Below the pieces are notes generated by a model that did no database searches, was not told where the DNA came from, and saw nothing but the letters and a program-made list of their open reading frames with translations. A DNA stretch of 63,401 bases from positions 1-63,401 of the forward strand of contig JAFVGK010000064.1 of NCBI GenBank assembly GCA_017475035.1, given 5' to 3'. Origin of the DNA: Blautia sp. (GTDB lineage: Bacteria > Bacillota > Clostridia > Lachnospirales > Lachnospiraceae). Made by a program: the position numbers and the translations under genes. This document shows, piece after piece, positions 52,608-62,415 of this stretch; the first letter of the stretch is position 1, and each line of letters starts with the position of its first letter.

Positions 52608-55600
52608 TTGCGAAAATCGATCATGTTGTTTTTGATTTTGTTTTTAATGATTACTCTTCCTCCCCAGGTGCGGGCGGGAGATGACACATGCGGAAACGTT
52701 GTTGAGTTTGACGCAGAGAGTTTTTCCGTGTATGGAGTGGTCTACACTATCCAGTACGGGGAATATAGTTATGAACTCCTGGGCAACCAGGAAGTAAATC
52801 TATCGGAATTATTGGATATATTGGAGATCGGGATTGGGATTGGTGAGGTAGAAGAGGTTGTTTCCTCTAATGAAAAGATCCTGACAGTGACAGAAGAAGT
52901 TGACGACTGGCTCATCAAGCTGCTTGGTGAAGAAATAGACACAGAAGAAGAGGAACTGGAACTTCCGGTAGAAGAAGCGGCATCTCTGACAGTGAAAGCA
53001 ACTTCCGGGAAAAGTATAATAATATCTCTTTCACCAACCGGTCTGAAGGAGCTTGATCTGGATGGAACTGTGATTAGAGCAGCTGATGGGATGTATCTCC
53101 CTCTTGATGCAGAAGGTCATTCCTTCATCCAGGAGGATGATGAGGAAACCATCAAGGCTGTCGAGGATTATATCACCATTCAAAATCCTGATTCGCCAGA
53201 AACATTAGAGACTAATGAAGATGATGTAACAGAAGAGAGTTTCTCAGATATTTCTGAGGATAAGGAATCCGCTTCATTAGATTCTGGAGAAGAGATACCG
53301 GATTTTTCTTCTGATGAAGATGACCAAAACGGACAAACTCATTATACCGTTTTTGAAATCGGATTGGATAATGTCGATCTGGAAAAATACGAGAATGGAT
53401 TCGATGTAAGCGTTCCTCTTCCGGAAGACATTCATGGAAAGGATTTTAAGCTTTATCATGTTCACGATGGTGAGATAAGCGAGGTCCAAGATCTGTCAGT
53501 TGATGATGGAATTGTTTCTTTCACAACTGATAGTTTTTCTGAATTTGTTCTATCGTATCTTGTCACATACGTCCTTGCTGCAGATGGAGAAACTTATAAG
53601 ATCACAGTCACATATGATGAAACGGCTGGGATTCCGGATGGTGCAAAACTACGAGCGTATGAAATTTTACCGGAGGTGCTTGCCTATCAGGAATATTATG
53701 ATGAATCGGTACAGCTGCTTGGTATAGGAAAAAGCAATTCAGGAGAAAGCTTTATTTCATCATCGGCAGAAATCGGGACGGCTCGCTTCTTCGACATAAG
53801 TATTTATAATGGAGATGAGAAGGTTATACCGGCTTCTTCTGTCACTGTAAAGATAGAATATGCAAACTCGATTCCGGTAAAAGAGAATGAAGTTTTTAAG
53901 GTAATTCACTTTGGTGAGGATGGTACGGAAATCCTTGAATCACAGACAAAGAGTGATGATAATGGTGTTTCTGCCCTTACTTTTAAAACCAACGGTTTCT
54001 CCGCTTTTGCCACGATCAGCGAGAGAGTAGGAGCTGATATAGCGAATGACTGCATAGCGTATTTCTCCTTTGATGATGCATCAACTGGATTTAGCGGTTC
54101 AGGAGCAAGGGCAGATTATAGGAATAATTCTGATAATTCAGTTACAGTAAGTAATTCGATATTAAGAGACGGCTATAGCAGCCGCGGTATATATTTGGAT
54201 GGGAGTCACTATTTGAAGGTGACAAAAGACGATGGAAATAGTCTTTTAACTGGCCTTGATGAATTTACGGTTTCTTATTGGGTTTATCCTGATGCGAACA
54301 AGGATAAGACTTGGGGCTATTTTGCGGCACCAGATGGACATGTTCCAACAAACTATGGCGCTTATGGAAATGACGAGCACTACATAGGCGTATTGCACAA
54401 CTATGGTGTAACTACGGCCGAAAGATTTAATACTCATAATTCACCCAGACAACAAACTGTTGTTACAGATGAAACTTCACTTGATGAATGGCATTATATT
54501 ACTGTGGTTTACAAGAATAATAAGACTATAGTATATGTAGACGGGGTGGAAAAAGGTTCGGCAAACAGCGATGTAGATCTATCGAATCTTCTTGGAAATA
54601 ATAGCTACTTTAACATTGGAAAAGCTACCTGGGGCGGTGGTGAATATTTCAATGGGTATATAGATGAATTTTCTGTATATAAAAGAGCCTTGAATGATGA
54701 TGAAATCGCTAAGCTGACGAATAACGCCTATTTTCATCAGGCTATTAAAGTACCGGTTACTGATTTACAGGTTGGGGATAAAACCATCATTTACAATAAG
54801 GTCTGGAATACTTCAAAAGAAAGATATGATTATTTCGCAATAGCTGGTGATGGAACGCTTGTACCAGTAGAGGATATCAGTGACCGAATCCATTGGAGAA
54901 ATGACACCTCGATAGAATGGGAGTTTGTTGTTCATTACGAAGTTGAAAGGGATGCAAACGGAAATATAATTTATGAAGGTGGAGAGCCTAAATACGTACT
55001 TGATGGAAGCGGAAACAAGATAGAATCTGGATATTATGAGTTCCGAAACGTAGCAACAGGAAAATATCTTTCCCCTCAGCATAATGGGTGGTCATCTGAA
55101 AATGAGGCAGGCCTGAATTTAGAAGGTAGGCGAGATGGAACATATTCTTCCACCATAGAGCAATGGGATAATTATGAATGGACATATTATGGTTATGAAT
55201 ACCAAAATGACCAGTTAATCACAGCTCCAAGCAATGCAACAGAATCCGCCCGCGACTGGAAGTTCTTCTTTGCTACGACAGAAGTACAGAAGGCAGGAGA
55301 GTTGGAGACAGTTGCTACGGTGGAAAATCCGGATGGTCTTACCATCAAGATGTTCGATTATGACACTTCTACTTCCTATAATGGAGAAACTTTTAGTAAT
55401 GGGAATTCCGAAGTTGATAAAAATGATGTTTGGCAAAATGGAAGATATTATGATTTAGACAGTTCAGGAGACCCTACAAAATCGGCATCAAGAACGGCTA
55501 TTCAGCAGTATGTCATGAATCGGAATGGCTGGGTGAAAGGCTTGGGTAGTGTTACGCAAGGCTTGTTGACTCCTTCTTTTGGAAGTGATGGATACCCACA

Positions 55601-58154
55601 TGTACTATTTAGAGATCAATATGCCACAAAGTCCTTAAAAACCTTATTTACAGGTAATAATGAACGAGAAGCTGATCATTTGTTTATAAAAAGCATTTAT
55701 GATGAAACGGGCTATTACGAATATAGTGCGTTCAATAATTATGCGTACTTACCTAATGGATCAAGAGACTTTAAAGTATACAAACAAGTAGGAACAGCAC
55801 AGGATATTTACAATGATACCCAAGAATACTACAGAAGAGGTAATTTCCTTCCTTATAACGACCTAGAAGCATCAACTATTTCAAATCATGTCGTCTATGA
55901 ATTTGATGAAGAATTGAATGCATTGTCTGAGGATAATTCATTTTATGGTAAGACCTTATATAAACCTGTAGGGAAGGTCAATTACTTCTTTGGAATGACG
56001 ATTGAAGCGGATTTTAAGATGCCACATAATGGAATTGATGATCGTGGAAATCCAGTAACTTACGAGTTTAAAGGTGATGACGACCTTTGGGTTTACATAG
56101 ATGGAGTTCTTGTACTTGATATTGGTGGTATTCATCATGCTCACTCAGGTGCTATTAATTTCGCTGACGGGTCTGTATGGGTAAATACAGGAGAAGGAAT
56201 TGTAGAGACAAATATAAAAGATTGCTTCAGGGCTGCTGGAAAATTCCCTGATGGTAGTTCCTGGGATGAATCAAAAGTAGATAACTATTTTAGAGATAAC
56301 ACGTTCAAAGATTACAGTACTCACACCATGAATATGTATTACATGGAACGTGGTGCAGGCGCATCCAACCTTCATGTGAAGTTCAATCTGCCTATCGTCA
56401 AACGTGGAGAATTCACATTGGAAAAGGAACTGGATGGCGCTAATCCTGATTATGCAAACCATGAGTACACATTCCGGGTAAAGGATGATTATGGACAGAT
56501 AATTCGTCCCGGTAATAATGAAGTTACGGTTACGTATACTGGGACAACCAACCCTGTCTCATTTAACAATGATGGTACATTTAAGTTAAAAGCCGGTGAA
56601 TCCGTCACCTTCTCCGTCAATGACAGAAGCATAAAGTATTATATTGAAGAGATGAATGTAGATACTGGAGAATATGATGTATTCTATAATGGTGAATTAG
56701 TCACTACTGTAACTCAGGGGATTGCTGCAAGCCAGGCAGATACCGTCCGGAATAGAGCCTACGTAAAAAGTACGAATAAACACAAAATACCGGGCGATCT
56801 TCAAATAACTAAGCACATAGATTCACCAGAACCCGAAACAGATAAAAAGTTTGAATTCTATGTTTACCTGGAAAGCACAAGTGGCGTTCTCGTTCCTTAT
56901 TCCTTTGGCAAATACTATATAAAAAAAGGAGATAAATATTACGAGTATAGAGACGGAAACTATGTTGAGACTGTAGATCAGTTAAGCCCGAAGTCATACC
57001 AGGCTGGTCCTTTTGGTTCGATTGGTAATATTCCAGATGGCTATACAGTTTTCATTCCTGACCTGCTTCCAGGAACGCATTTCCTTGTGACAGAAAGACT
57101 GGATAACATGCCAGAGGGATACACGTTTGTATCGAAAACTCTGACGGCGGAAACATATGATGAGAATACGGATCATATGGCTTATGGTGGAACCCAATCT
57201 GATGGGAAAATTAAAAACAATACAACAGCCGATGTTCTCATCACCAACCGGCCTACAGGGGAACTGAAAGTAGAAAAGAACTGGCAGAGTGGTGATTTTG
57301 TATCTGGTCATGGCGAGATTTATGTGGCACTGTTTAAGAATGATACTCTTATAGACGGCTCCGTGCGAAAACTTGACTCATCAAATGAATTCAAGACAAC
57401 ATACTATCTTCCAAAGACGAGTCTGACTAATGCATATACTGTAATGGAAGTGAAGGTAACTGGAACAGATCCAGTAACCGTAAATCAGGCAATTCCCGTT
57501 AACGGCAGGATTCCTGTCTCAGGGGAGACAACTGTGGATGGAACAGGAACTGATACGTATATCGTTACTTACCAAACTGGCACAATCGAAGATTATTCCA
57601 TCCCCATAAGTCATGGGGGTGGAAACGGAAAAACCAGGACAGATAAGATCACGAATACCTTGCCGAAAATCTCTTTGTTTAAAACGAACGAGAACTCAGA
57701 TGCTGGTAAGAAATACCTTTCTGGTGCGGTATTTGCTTTAGAGGATGAAGCAGGAACCCCGATAAAGGATGGCTCAAACCAGGCGATTACATTTACTTCA
57801 GGAGCTGATGGGAAGCTGTTCGCAGATAAGTACTTCAGCAATGGTACATATTACCTGCGTGAGACAAACGCCCCAGATGGATATATTCTTCTTTCGGGTA
57901 GGATTAAGATCATCGTAAATGATGCTGGTATTAGTGCATATTTGGTTGGAGAAGAGCCTGCAACTACTACTCCGTACACAGACATTGATACCTCATCAGA
58001 CGCGGTGTTCCGCTTTGAAGTTATGAATAATCCAGGAGTTGAGTTACCGGCAACGGGGGGAGAGGGAACGACCATCTTCTACCTGACGGGTCTTTTCTTG
58101 ATCCTCTCATCAACCTTCTGCCTGCTCCGCATGAGAAGAAAAACCGTAGCATAA
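52608..58154 (+). CDS. LPATG-anchored surface protein with LamG-like, fibro-slime/PA14 and Cna_B/SpaA domains
   Basis: 1848 residues, starting at TTG 52608: GAGGAGG ends eight bases upstream, while a GTG at 52599 would touch it. The signal peptide is MRKSIMLFLILFLMITLPP with QVRA. Residues about 30-470 hold modules that match the giant protein upstream (FSVYGVVYT, GKDFKLYHVHD, PDGAKLRAYEI, ARFFDISIY). A LamG/concanavalin-like domain is at about 480-705 (IAYFSFDDASTGFSG to YIDEFSVYKRALNDDEIAKL). A fibro-slime/PA14-like domain is at about 1110-1265 (GDDDLWVYIDGVLVLDIGG). SpaA/Cna_B domains follow (GELKVEKNW, LPKISLFKTNE, GTYYLRETNAPDGYIL). The C-terminus has LPATG (58044-58058), a membrane stretch and RMRRKTVA. 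Tip-like binding domains at the N-terminus suggest an adhesin. Confidence 0.92.
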   Translation: MRKSIMLFLILFLMITLPPQVRAGDDTCGNVVEFDAESFSVYGVVYTIQYGEYSYELLGNQEVNLSELLDILEIGIGIGEVEEVVSSNEKILTVTEEVDDWLIKLLGEEIDTEEEELELPVEEAASLTVKATSGKSIIISLSPTGLKELDLDGTVIRAADGMYLPLDAEGHSFIQEDDEETIKAVEDYITIQNPDSPETLETNEDDVTEESFSDISEDKESASLDSGEEIPDFSSDEDDQNGQTHYTVFEIGLDNVDLEKYENGFDVSVPLPEDIHGKDFKLYHVHDGEISEVQDLSVDDGIVSFTTDSFSEFVLSYLVTYVLAADGETYKITVTYDETAGIPDGAKLRAYEILPEVLAYQEYYDESVQLLGIGKSNSGESFISSSAEIGTARFFDISIYNGDEKVIPASSVTVKIEYANSIPVKENEVFKVIHFGEDGTEILESQTKSDDNGVSALTFKTNGFSAFATISERVGADIANDCIAYFSFDDASTGFSGSGARADYRNNSDNSVTVSNSILRDGYSSRGIYLDGSHYLKVTKDDGNSLLTGLDEFTVSYWVYPDANKDKTWGYFAAPDGHVPTNYGAYGNDEHYIGVLHNYGVTTAERFNTHNSPRQQTVVTDETSLDEWHYITVVYKNNKTIVYVDGVEKGSANSDVDLSNLLGNNSYFNIGKATWGGGEYFNGYIDEFSVYKRALNDDEIAKLTNNAYFHQAIKVPVTDLQVGDKTIIYNKVWNTSKERYDYFAIAGDGTLVPVEDISDRIHWRNDTSIEWEFVVHYEVERDANGNIIYEGGEPKYVLDGSGNKIESGYYEFRNVATGKYLSPQHNGWSSENEAGLNLEGRRDGTYSSTIEQWDNYEWTYYGYEYQNDQLITAPSNATESARDWKFFFATTEVQKAGELETVATVENPDGLTIKMFDYDTSTSYNGETFSNGNSEVDKNDVWQNGRYYDLDSSGDPTKSASRTAIQQYVMNRNGWVKGLGSVTQGLLTPSFGSDGYPHVLFRDQYATKSLKTLFTGNNEREADHLFIKSIYDETGYYEYSAFNNYAYLPNGSRDFKVYKQVGTAQDIYNDTQEYYRRGNFLPYNDLEASTISNHVVYEFDEELNALSEDNSFYGKTLYKPVGKVNYFFGMTIEADFKMPHNGIDDRGNPVTYEFKGDDDLWVYIDGVLVLDIGGIHHAHSGAINFADGSVWVNTGEGIVETNIKDCFRAAGKFPDGSSWDESKVDNYFRDNTFKDYSTHTMNMYYMERGAGASNLHVKFNLPIVKRGEFTLEKELDGANPDYANHEYTFRVKDDYGQIIRPGNNEVTVTYTGTTNPVSFNNDGTFKLKAGESVTFSVNDRSIKYYIEEMNVDTGEYDVFYNGELVTTVTQGIAASQADTVRNRAYVKSTNKHKIPGDLQITKHIDSPEPETDKKFEFYVYLESTSGVLVPYSFGKYYIKKGDKYYEYRDGNYVETVDQLSPKSYQAGPFGSIGNIPDGYTVFIPDLLPGTHFLVTERLDNMPEGYTFVSKTLTAETYDENTDHMAYGGTQSDGKIKNNTTADVLITNRPTGELKVEKNWQSGDFVSGHGEIYVALFKNDTLIDGSVRKLDSSNEFKTTYYLPKTSLTNAYTVMEVKVTGTDPVTVNQAIPVNGRIPVSGETTVDGTGTDTYIVTYQTGTIEDYSIPISHGGGNGKTRTDKITNTLPKISLFKTNENSDAGKKYLSGAVFALEDEAGTPIKDGSNQAITFTSGADGKLFADKYFSNGTYYLRETNAPDGYILLSGRIKIIVNDAGISAYLVGEEPATTTPYTDIDTSSDAVFRFEVMNNPGVELPATGGEGTTIFYLTGLFLILSSTFCLLRMRRKTVA

Positions 58155-58685
58155 AGGCAAGGCCGGAAGAATCGTTATTTCCTTCCTGGCCTCGCTCGGT
58201 TATTTGACTCTTCCTCCGTGGAAGAGAGAAGGGCTTCTCCCCTAATCCTCTCATCAACGGGCTGCCTGCTTTTGTGGGATTTCGCCGTGCAGAAAACAAA
58301 GGCAGGCCGGGAGGGGGGAGCTTCGCCCCCTTCAATATGAGGCTCTTCTTTTGGGAGAAGGAGAAGCAGTCCGCGGAAAGTAAAAAACAAAAGCCCTGTG
58401 TGAGGAGGGGGAGTGAGTTCGCTCTTCCCCTCACACGGGGCATAAAAATAGTGCGGGACTTTAGCAAGGTAAATTTATACCGAAGGAAAGCAAATTTAAT
58501 GTTCTCGTCCGGAGGTAGGCAAGAAACAGTAGCGGAGATTGATGAGAAGAACAGCTATTACCGTCCATCACCCAGGCAGTTTTAAGCGCCTTGATGAGAT
58601 GGAGCGAGAAGAAAAGAGAGAACCCTTTTCACCTTCTACAGAGCTATGCTTTGAGACGAGGACTTTAGCAAGATAAAGTCATACC
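58155..58685. other. Accessory intergenic region left of the IS-like mini-element
   Basis: No convincing gene. Contents: a bulged hairpin just after the stop (GGCCGGAAG / CTTCCTGGCC, 58160-58194), a copy of the coding sequence ATCCTCTCATCAAC...CTGCCTGCT (58101-58126 again at 58245-58270), a strong GC hairpin (GTGTGAGG... / ...CCTCACAC, 58394-58440), and two copies of a roughly 37-base repeat GACTTTAGCAAG.TAAA...ATACC (58455-58481 and 58659-58685). Confidence 0.6.
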
Positions 58686-58964
58686 TGTTAGAGCCGAGCG
58701 ATTTCAACCACTGGAGAGTCAGAAGAATTTGACCATTTCCAGCCAAACCAATTTGACCAATATGTCTTAATGGAGATCAAAAAACAGACCAACCGAAATG
58801 TGAATCGACATTAGAAACATGCAATATGCGCTTGATTACATTTGTCGATTCACATGTAGGGCGGTAGGCCAAGCGGAAGCGCGGCAGGGGTGGCGAAAAT
58901 CGTTAAGGCTTAATTTGGCTAAAATCATCTGGCTCTGAATGGTTGAAATCGACTGGCTCTAACA
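58686..58964. mobile_element. 279-bp IS21-like mini-element (no transposase)
   Basis: Ends: TGTTAGAGCC at 58686 and its complement GGCTCTAACA to 58964. The terminal 25 bases match as inverted repeats with three differences. Each end holds three spaced copies of a motif like AGAGCCAGACGATTT, a pattern of IS21-family ends. It is flanked by the 4-bp duplication TACC (58682-58685, 58965-58968). The interior has no transposase but an 11-base inverted repeat (GTGAATCGACA). It is probably a non-autonomous derivative mobilised by a full element elsewhere. Confidence 0.75.
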
Positions 58965-59455
58965 TACCGAAGAAAAGCGACTCAAGTATACCGAAATAAA
59001 TATGAATATTTTTGTGGAAATCTTATAGTTGTTATGATACAATACAAAGAAGTAGTTGCGTTGTATTGGTACTTACAGCTGGCGTATTTTACCAGATTGA
59101 GGGCTTGACAATGATACAACGAAAAGTTAGTCTTGGACAGACAGACAGATAGGATAAATCTGTCCTTTTTTGATGGGTTAAAATATTATCTATAGGCGTA
59201 TTTTGTTCACAGAGTGATTTGTGGATGAGGTACGCCTTTTTTATTGCGTTTTAGAAAAGTGTTTAACAGAAGTTTGACGTTGTAAAAAGAAATAATGTTT
59301 CAGTTCCAATAAATTAAAATGAGACGAGAGCTGATATTAAGGTTGCAGCAGTTGAAGAATGGAGGGCAGACGTGGAGGCTGCATTTGTAGAGAACCGGGG
59401 GTGCCAGACTAAAAAGGTGTTGAATTATTATTTTTTTTTAGAGGAGGTTTAATTC
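58965..59455 (+). other. Structured leader region with two tandem terminator-like hairpins
   Basis: No gene. CAATACAA / TTGTATTG form a hairpin at 59040-59068. GGACAGA / TCTGTCC followed by T6 (about 59134-59170) and AGGCGTA / TACGCCT followed by T5 (about 59195-59247) each look like intrinsic terminators. A TTGACA occurs at 59105 without a clear -10. The gene at 59456 has its own site, AGAGGAGGTT. Confidence 0.55.
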
Positions 59456-60334
59456 ATGAACTACGTAGATTTTAACCCAGAAGAAGGTCGGTGGGATGAA
59501 GACAATGCCATAAATCGGGATATGTTATTGAATCAATCAACAAGTGAAATATTTTGTTATTCTTTTTTTGCAATGGGGAATGGGTTTTTCAAGAGAGTTA
59601 TAAACTCGTTAGCTGAAAAGGATAAAAATTATCTTGACGAACGAAAACAGGTCCAGGATGTTATTTGCAAGAATGTAGTACAATGTATTACTAAAGAATT
59701 TGATTTAAAATACATAGTAAATGTAGCAAAACAACGTCAAAGTACTCGGGTAGTGACGGTTGAGGTGACAAAAGTTCGTAAAAAAGGACTTTTTGGGAAA
59801 GAAACATACATAGATCACGAACAGAAAAGTGAACCATATATGGAGACTTATTATGAAAGTGAAGAGGTGGTTTACAAGGGATGGTTGCTGGATAGATTAG
59901 TTATGATTCAAAATGATGTAGATCCTATAGTGTTTGATTATTGCTTAGGGGCTGATGGTAAATTATATGTATTATATTCCTTAGATGATAGGGGAAGTAT
60001 AAAATGCATTATCCCAGTTGTGTACTCGCCAATCTTTTTGACAGATAAACATTTAAATATATATACCTCCGTATTTTCAGGGGTTGTTGGTGCATTAGAT
60101 GCTATTCCGATAGATACAAAGAGTGAATTACGAAATTTAAAATTTTCCGATCAATACAACAATTATTTCTGTAATTTTCCTATCGAAATAGCCCCCAATG
60201 CTGATGGAAGTAATATGCCATATCCATTTCTGGGAGGTGTTCTCACAAGAATTGCGAGATTATTGGATGTAAATGGAATGAATAAATTGAAAAATCTTAA
60301 TCCACCAGTTTATAAAATTTTATTTGGAGAGTAA
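59456..60334 (+). CDS. Hypothetical cytoplasmic protein (292 residues)
   Basis: Strong ribosome site AGAGGAGG. No signal peptide or membrane segment. The family is not recognised. Residues about 95-140 are charged (VVTVEVTKVRKKGLFGKETY, then SEPYMETYYESEEVVYKG), the middle is beta-rich (FDYCLGADGKLYVLYSLDD), and the C-terminus has a Pro/Gly-rich loop region (NMPYPFLGGVLTRIARLLDV). Codon use is clearly AT-rich compared with the housekeeping genes, matching the other genes between the IS-like ends. It may be acquired DNA. A partner role with the secreted CHAP protein next to it is possible but unsupported. Confidence 0.7.
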   Translation: MNYVDFNPEEGRWDEDNAINRDMLLNQSTSEIFCYSFFAMGNGFFKRVINSLAEKDKNYLDERKQVQDVICKNVVQCITKEFDLKYIVNVAKQRQSTRVVTVEVTKVRKKGLFGKETYIDHEQKSEPYMETYYESEEVVYKGWLLDRLVMIQNDVDPIVFDYCLGADGKLYVLYSLDDRGSIKCIIPVVYSPIFLTDKHLNIYTSVFSGVVGALDAIPIDTKSELRNLKFSDQYNNYFCNFPIEIAPNADGSNMPYPFLGGVLTRIARLLDVNGMNKLKNLNPPVYKILFGE

Positions 60335-60423
60335 AGATACTTGTTTATTGTTTGGCTTTATACAGGAAATATGCAGCAATATTACCGGCAGTTTTGAAAT
60401 AAAAGGATATAGGGAAAAGGGAT

Positions 60424-62004
60424 ATGATGAAAAAATTAAAATTACTAATCGTTACCGTATGTTTTGCAGTATTATTTAGCGTCCCTGCTTTAGCTGTTAC
60501 AAGAGATGAAGCAGTAAACTGGTTAAATGCTCAAAACGGCTGCACTTATGATGTTGATGGTATATGGGGAACTCAGTGTGTTGACTTGGTAAGTGCTTAT
60601 ATGAACTGGTTAGTAACAGGAAATCCATATAGCGGGACTTATCGGACTTACAATGCAAAAGATTATTACATGCATGTGAACAATGACCCTGATAATTGGG
60701 AACGAATAAACAATTATTTAGAATTTGTGCCTGAACCAGGTGACATCTTTGTAAGCACAGGTTTGGATACTAGTATAGGTCATACTGGGATCGTTATTTC
60801 GAGTCCCGATCCATATTCGGCTGTAGTTGTTCATCAAAATTACATAAATGCAAATGCATACTATGGCAGCCCTGGAACAATAAATACTACAAATTGGACT
60901 GGCGCTATGACACCGGTTTATTTCATAAGGTATAGGCATTTTGGTTCCGCTCAACCACGAATATCTGTCTCATTTGGCCCTTGGGATCGTGAAGGAACTA
61001 CGTATATTTATGAAACAGATGCTTCAATAGGCCAAACCATTACTACAAATAGCGGAACGTTTTCTGAAACAGGAATGTATCTGTATGATGCACAGGGCAA
61101 TTATTTGGCAAAGGGCGTAAATGGACAAAACAACAGTAATTATGGGTATGTTTACTTCAAAATAAATGAAGAATGTGGTGTTAGATTAAAACCAGGTACA
61201 TACTATAAATATAAGTTCTATGCTATTTTAAATGGAACTACATATTGGAGTGGAGAAGGGACTTTTAAAACTGCTGGTCAAGCTCCTCGTCCAACGGCAA
61301 CGCCGACACCAAGGCCTACGGCAACACCCAGACCAACGGCAACGCCGACACCAAAGCCCACAGCAACACCGAAACCTACAGCTACACCGACACCAAGGCC
61401 TACGGCTACACCAACGCCTACCCCATCATCACCTGATAATTCTTATACCGTAGGTTCATCTTTCGTCAAGTCGGGTGCAGTCTACACGGTAAAGAAAACA
61501 ACAGCTGTCGAATACACTATGCCGATGTCTAAGACATTGACAAAAGCTACTGTTCCCACAACTGTGACGGTTGGCGATAAGAAATTCAAAGTAACATCAA
61601 TCGGAGCAAACGCATTTAGCGGAAATAAGAAACTTACAACTGTAAAAATCGGAAACTACGTTACCTCAATTGGAAAGTTGGCATTTGCAAACTGTACAAG
61701 ACTGAAAAGCATTACTATTGGATCCAGGGTAAGCACTCTAGGGGCTAGAGCTTTCTTTAAATGTACTGCCTTGCAGCAAATCACTCTACCATCAACCGTA
61801 AAGAAGATAGGTACTCAGGCATTCTACGGGGATAAGAAATTGATGCAGATGACGATTAAGAGCAGCGTGATTTCAACAGTTGGTAAGAAATCTTTTACAG
61901 GAATTCCGGCAGGTGCGAAAATTAATGTTCCGAATTATGTTATAGCGAAATATAAGAAAGCATTCCAAAATGCCGGATTGAATAAGAAGGTAAAGGTCTA
62001 TTAA
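60424..62004 (+). CDS. Secreted CHAP-domain cell-wall hydrolase with PT linker and LRR domain
   Basis: 526 residues. The signal peptide ends in VPALA. The CHAP (Cys/His amidohydrolase) domain spans about residues 26-175, with catalytic Cys52 in GTQCVDLVSAYM and His about 120 in IGHTGIVIS; EPGDIFV precedes the His as usual. A beta domain follows (GPWDREGTTYIYETDASIGQ; about 178-275). A linker of PTATPTPRP-type repeats (about 285-335) leads to BspA-like leucine-rich repeats (about 370-500: IGANAFSGNKKL, IGKLAFANCTRLK, LGARAFFKCTAL, IGTQAFYGDKKL). CHAP enzymes cut peptidoglycan cross-bridges or stem peptides. The LRR part may target it to a surface. Confidence 0.88.
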   Translation: MMKKLKLLIVTVCFAVLFSVPALAVTRDEAVNWLNAQNGCTYDVDGIWGTQCVDLVSAYMNWLVTGNPYSGTYRTYNAKDYYMHVNNDPDNWERINNYLEFVPEPGDIFVSTGLDTSIGHTGIVISSPDPYSAVVVHQNYINANAYYGSPGTINTTNWTGAMTPVYFIRYRHFGSAQPRISVSFGPWDREGTTYIYETDASIGQTITTNSGTFSETGMYLYDAQGNYLAKGVNGQNNSNYGYVYFKINEECGVRLKPGTYYKYKFYAILNGTTYWSGEGTFKTAGQAPRPTATPTPRPTATPRPTATPTPKPTATPKPTATPTPRPTATPTPTPSSPDNSYTVGSSFVKSGAVYTVKKTTAVEYTMPMSKTLTKATVPTTVTVGDKKFKVTSIGANAFSGNKKLTTVKIGNYVTSIGKLAFANCTRLKSITIGSRVSTLGARAFFKCTALQQITLPSTVKKIGTQAFYGDKKLMQMTIKSSVISTVGKKSFTGIPAGAKINVPNYVIAKYKKAFQNAGLNKKVKVY

Positions 62005-62192
62005 AGAACCGGAAAAAGTATTTGTTATGTAGGCGGAAAGGGATAACGGTCGGGTAGAAGGGGGCATTACCGCCTCCCTACTCGATTTGAAAATATAAAA
62101 GTTTTCGTGAAAAAAATTGATATTGAATTATTTTCAATATAAGTCAATGTGGACACAGGGTATTGAATAGTATTTTTTAGGAGGATTTAGCT
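62005..62192 (+). other. Spacer with a terminator-like hairpin
   Basis: The arms TAGGCGG...TCGGGTAG and ACCGCCTCCCTACTCGA (about 62030-62085) can fold into a bulged GC stem after the CHAP gene. The rest is AT-rich and leads to the ribosome site TTAGGAGGA of the next small gene. Confidence 0.45.
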
Positions 62193-62345
62193 ATGAAGAC
62201 AACATTAAAAGCCAAGAATACCTCAAGCGGATTTGTTGAACTGGTCCAGGATGGTGATACCTATTATATTTATATTGATGGACGCATTAAATCATATTCC
62301 AAAGATCTGATGTTCATGATGAAGGAGTTTGATAATATTTATTAA
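62193..62345 (+). CDS. Small protein of 50 residues
   Basis: Excellent ribosome site (TTTAGGAGGATTTAG) before ATG 62193. The product starts MKTTLKAKNTSSGFVELVQ, continues with DGDTYYIYIDGRIKSYS and ends KDLMFMMKEFDNIY. The pattern of three beta strands and one helix is that of a compact cytoplasmic domain. It is not recognised as a known family. Start, site and balanced composition make it a believable gene. It lies in the cargo between the IS-like ends. Confidence 0.65.
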   Translation: MKTTLKAKNTSSGFVELVQDGDTYYIYIDGRIKSYSKDLMFMMKEFDNIY

Positions 62346-62415
62346 CAGAACGGCATTCATGACGAGAACTATTAAAATACCTGCTCCGAATATATGGGAG
62401 GACGTTTGATTTTAT

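Noticed and set aside
58175-58467. Short minus-strand and plus-strand frames after the LPATG gene
   Set aside because: They lack ribosome sites and recognisable domains and overlap hairpins and direct repeats.
61290-61425. Possible CRISPR-like array in the Pro-Thr tract of the CHAP gene
   Set aside because: The repeats are coding (PTATPTPRP), contiguous and without unique spacers.
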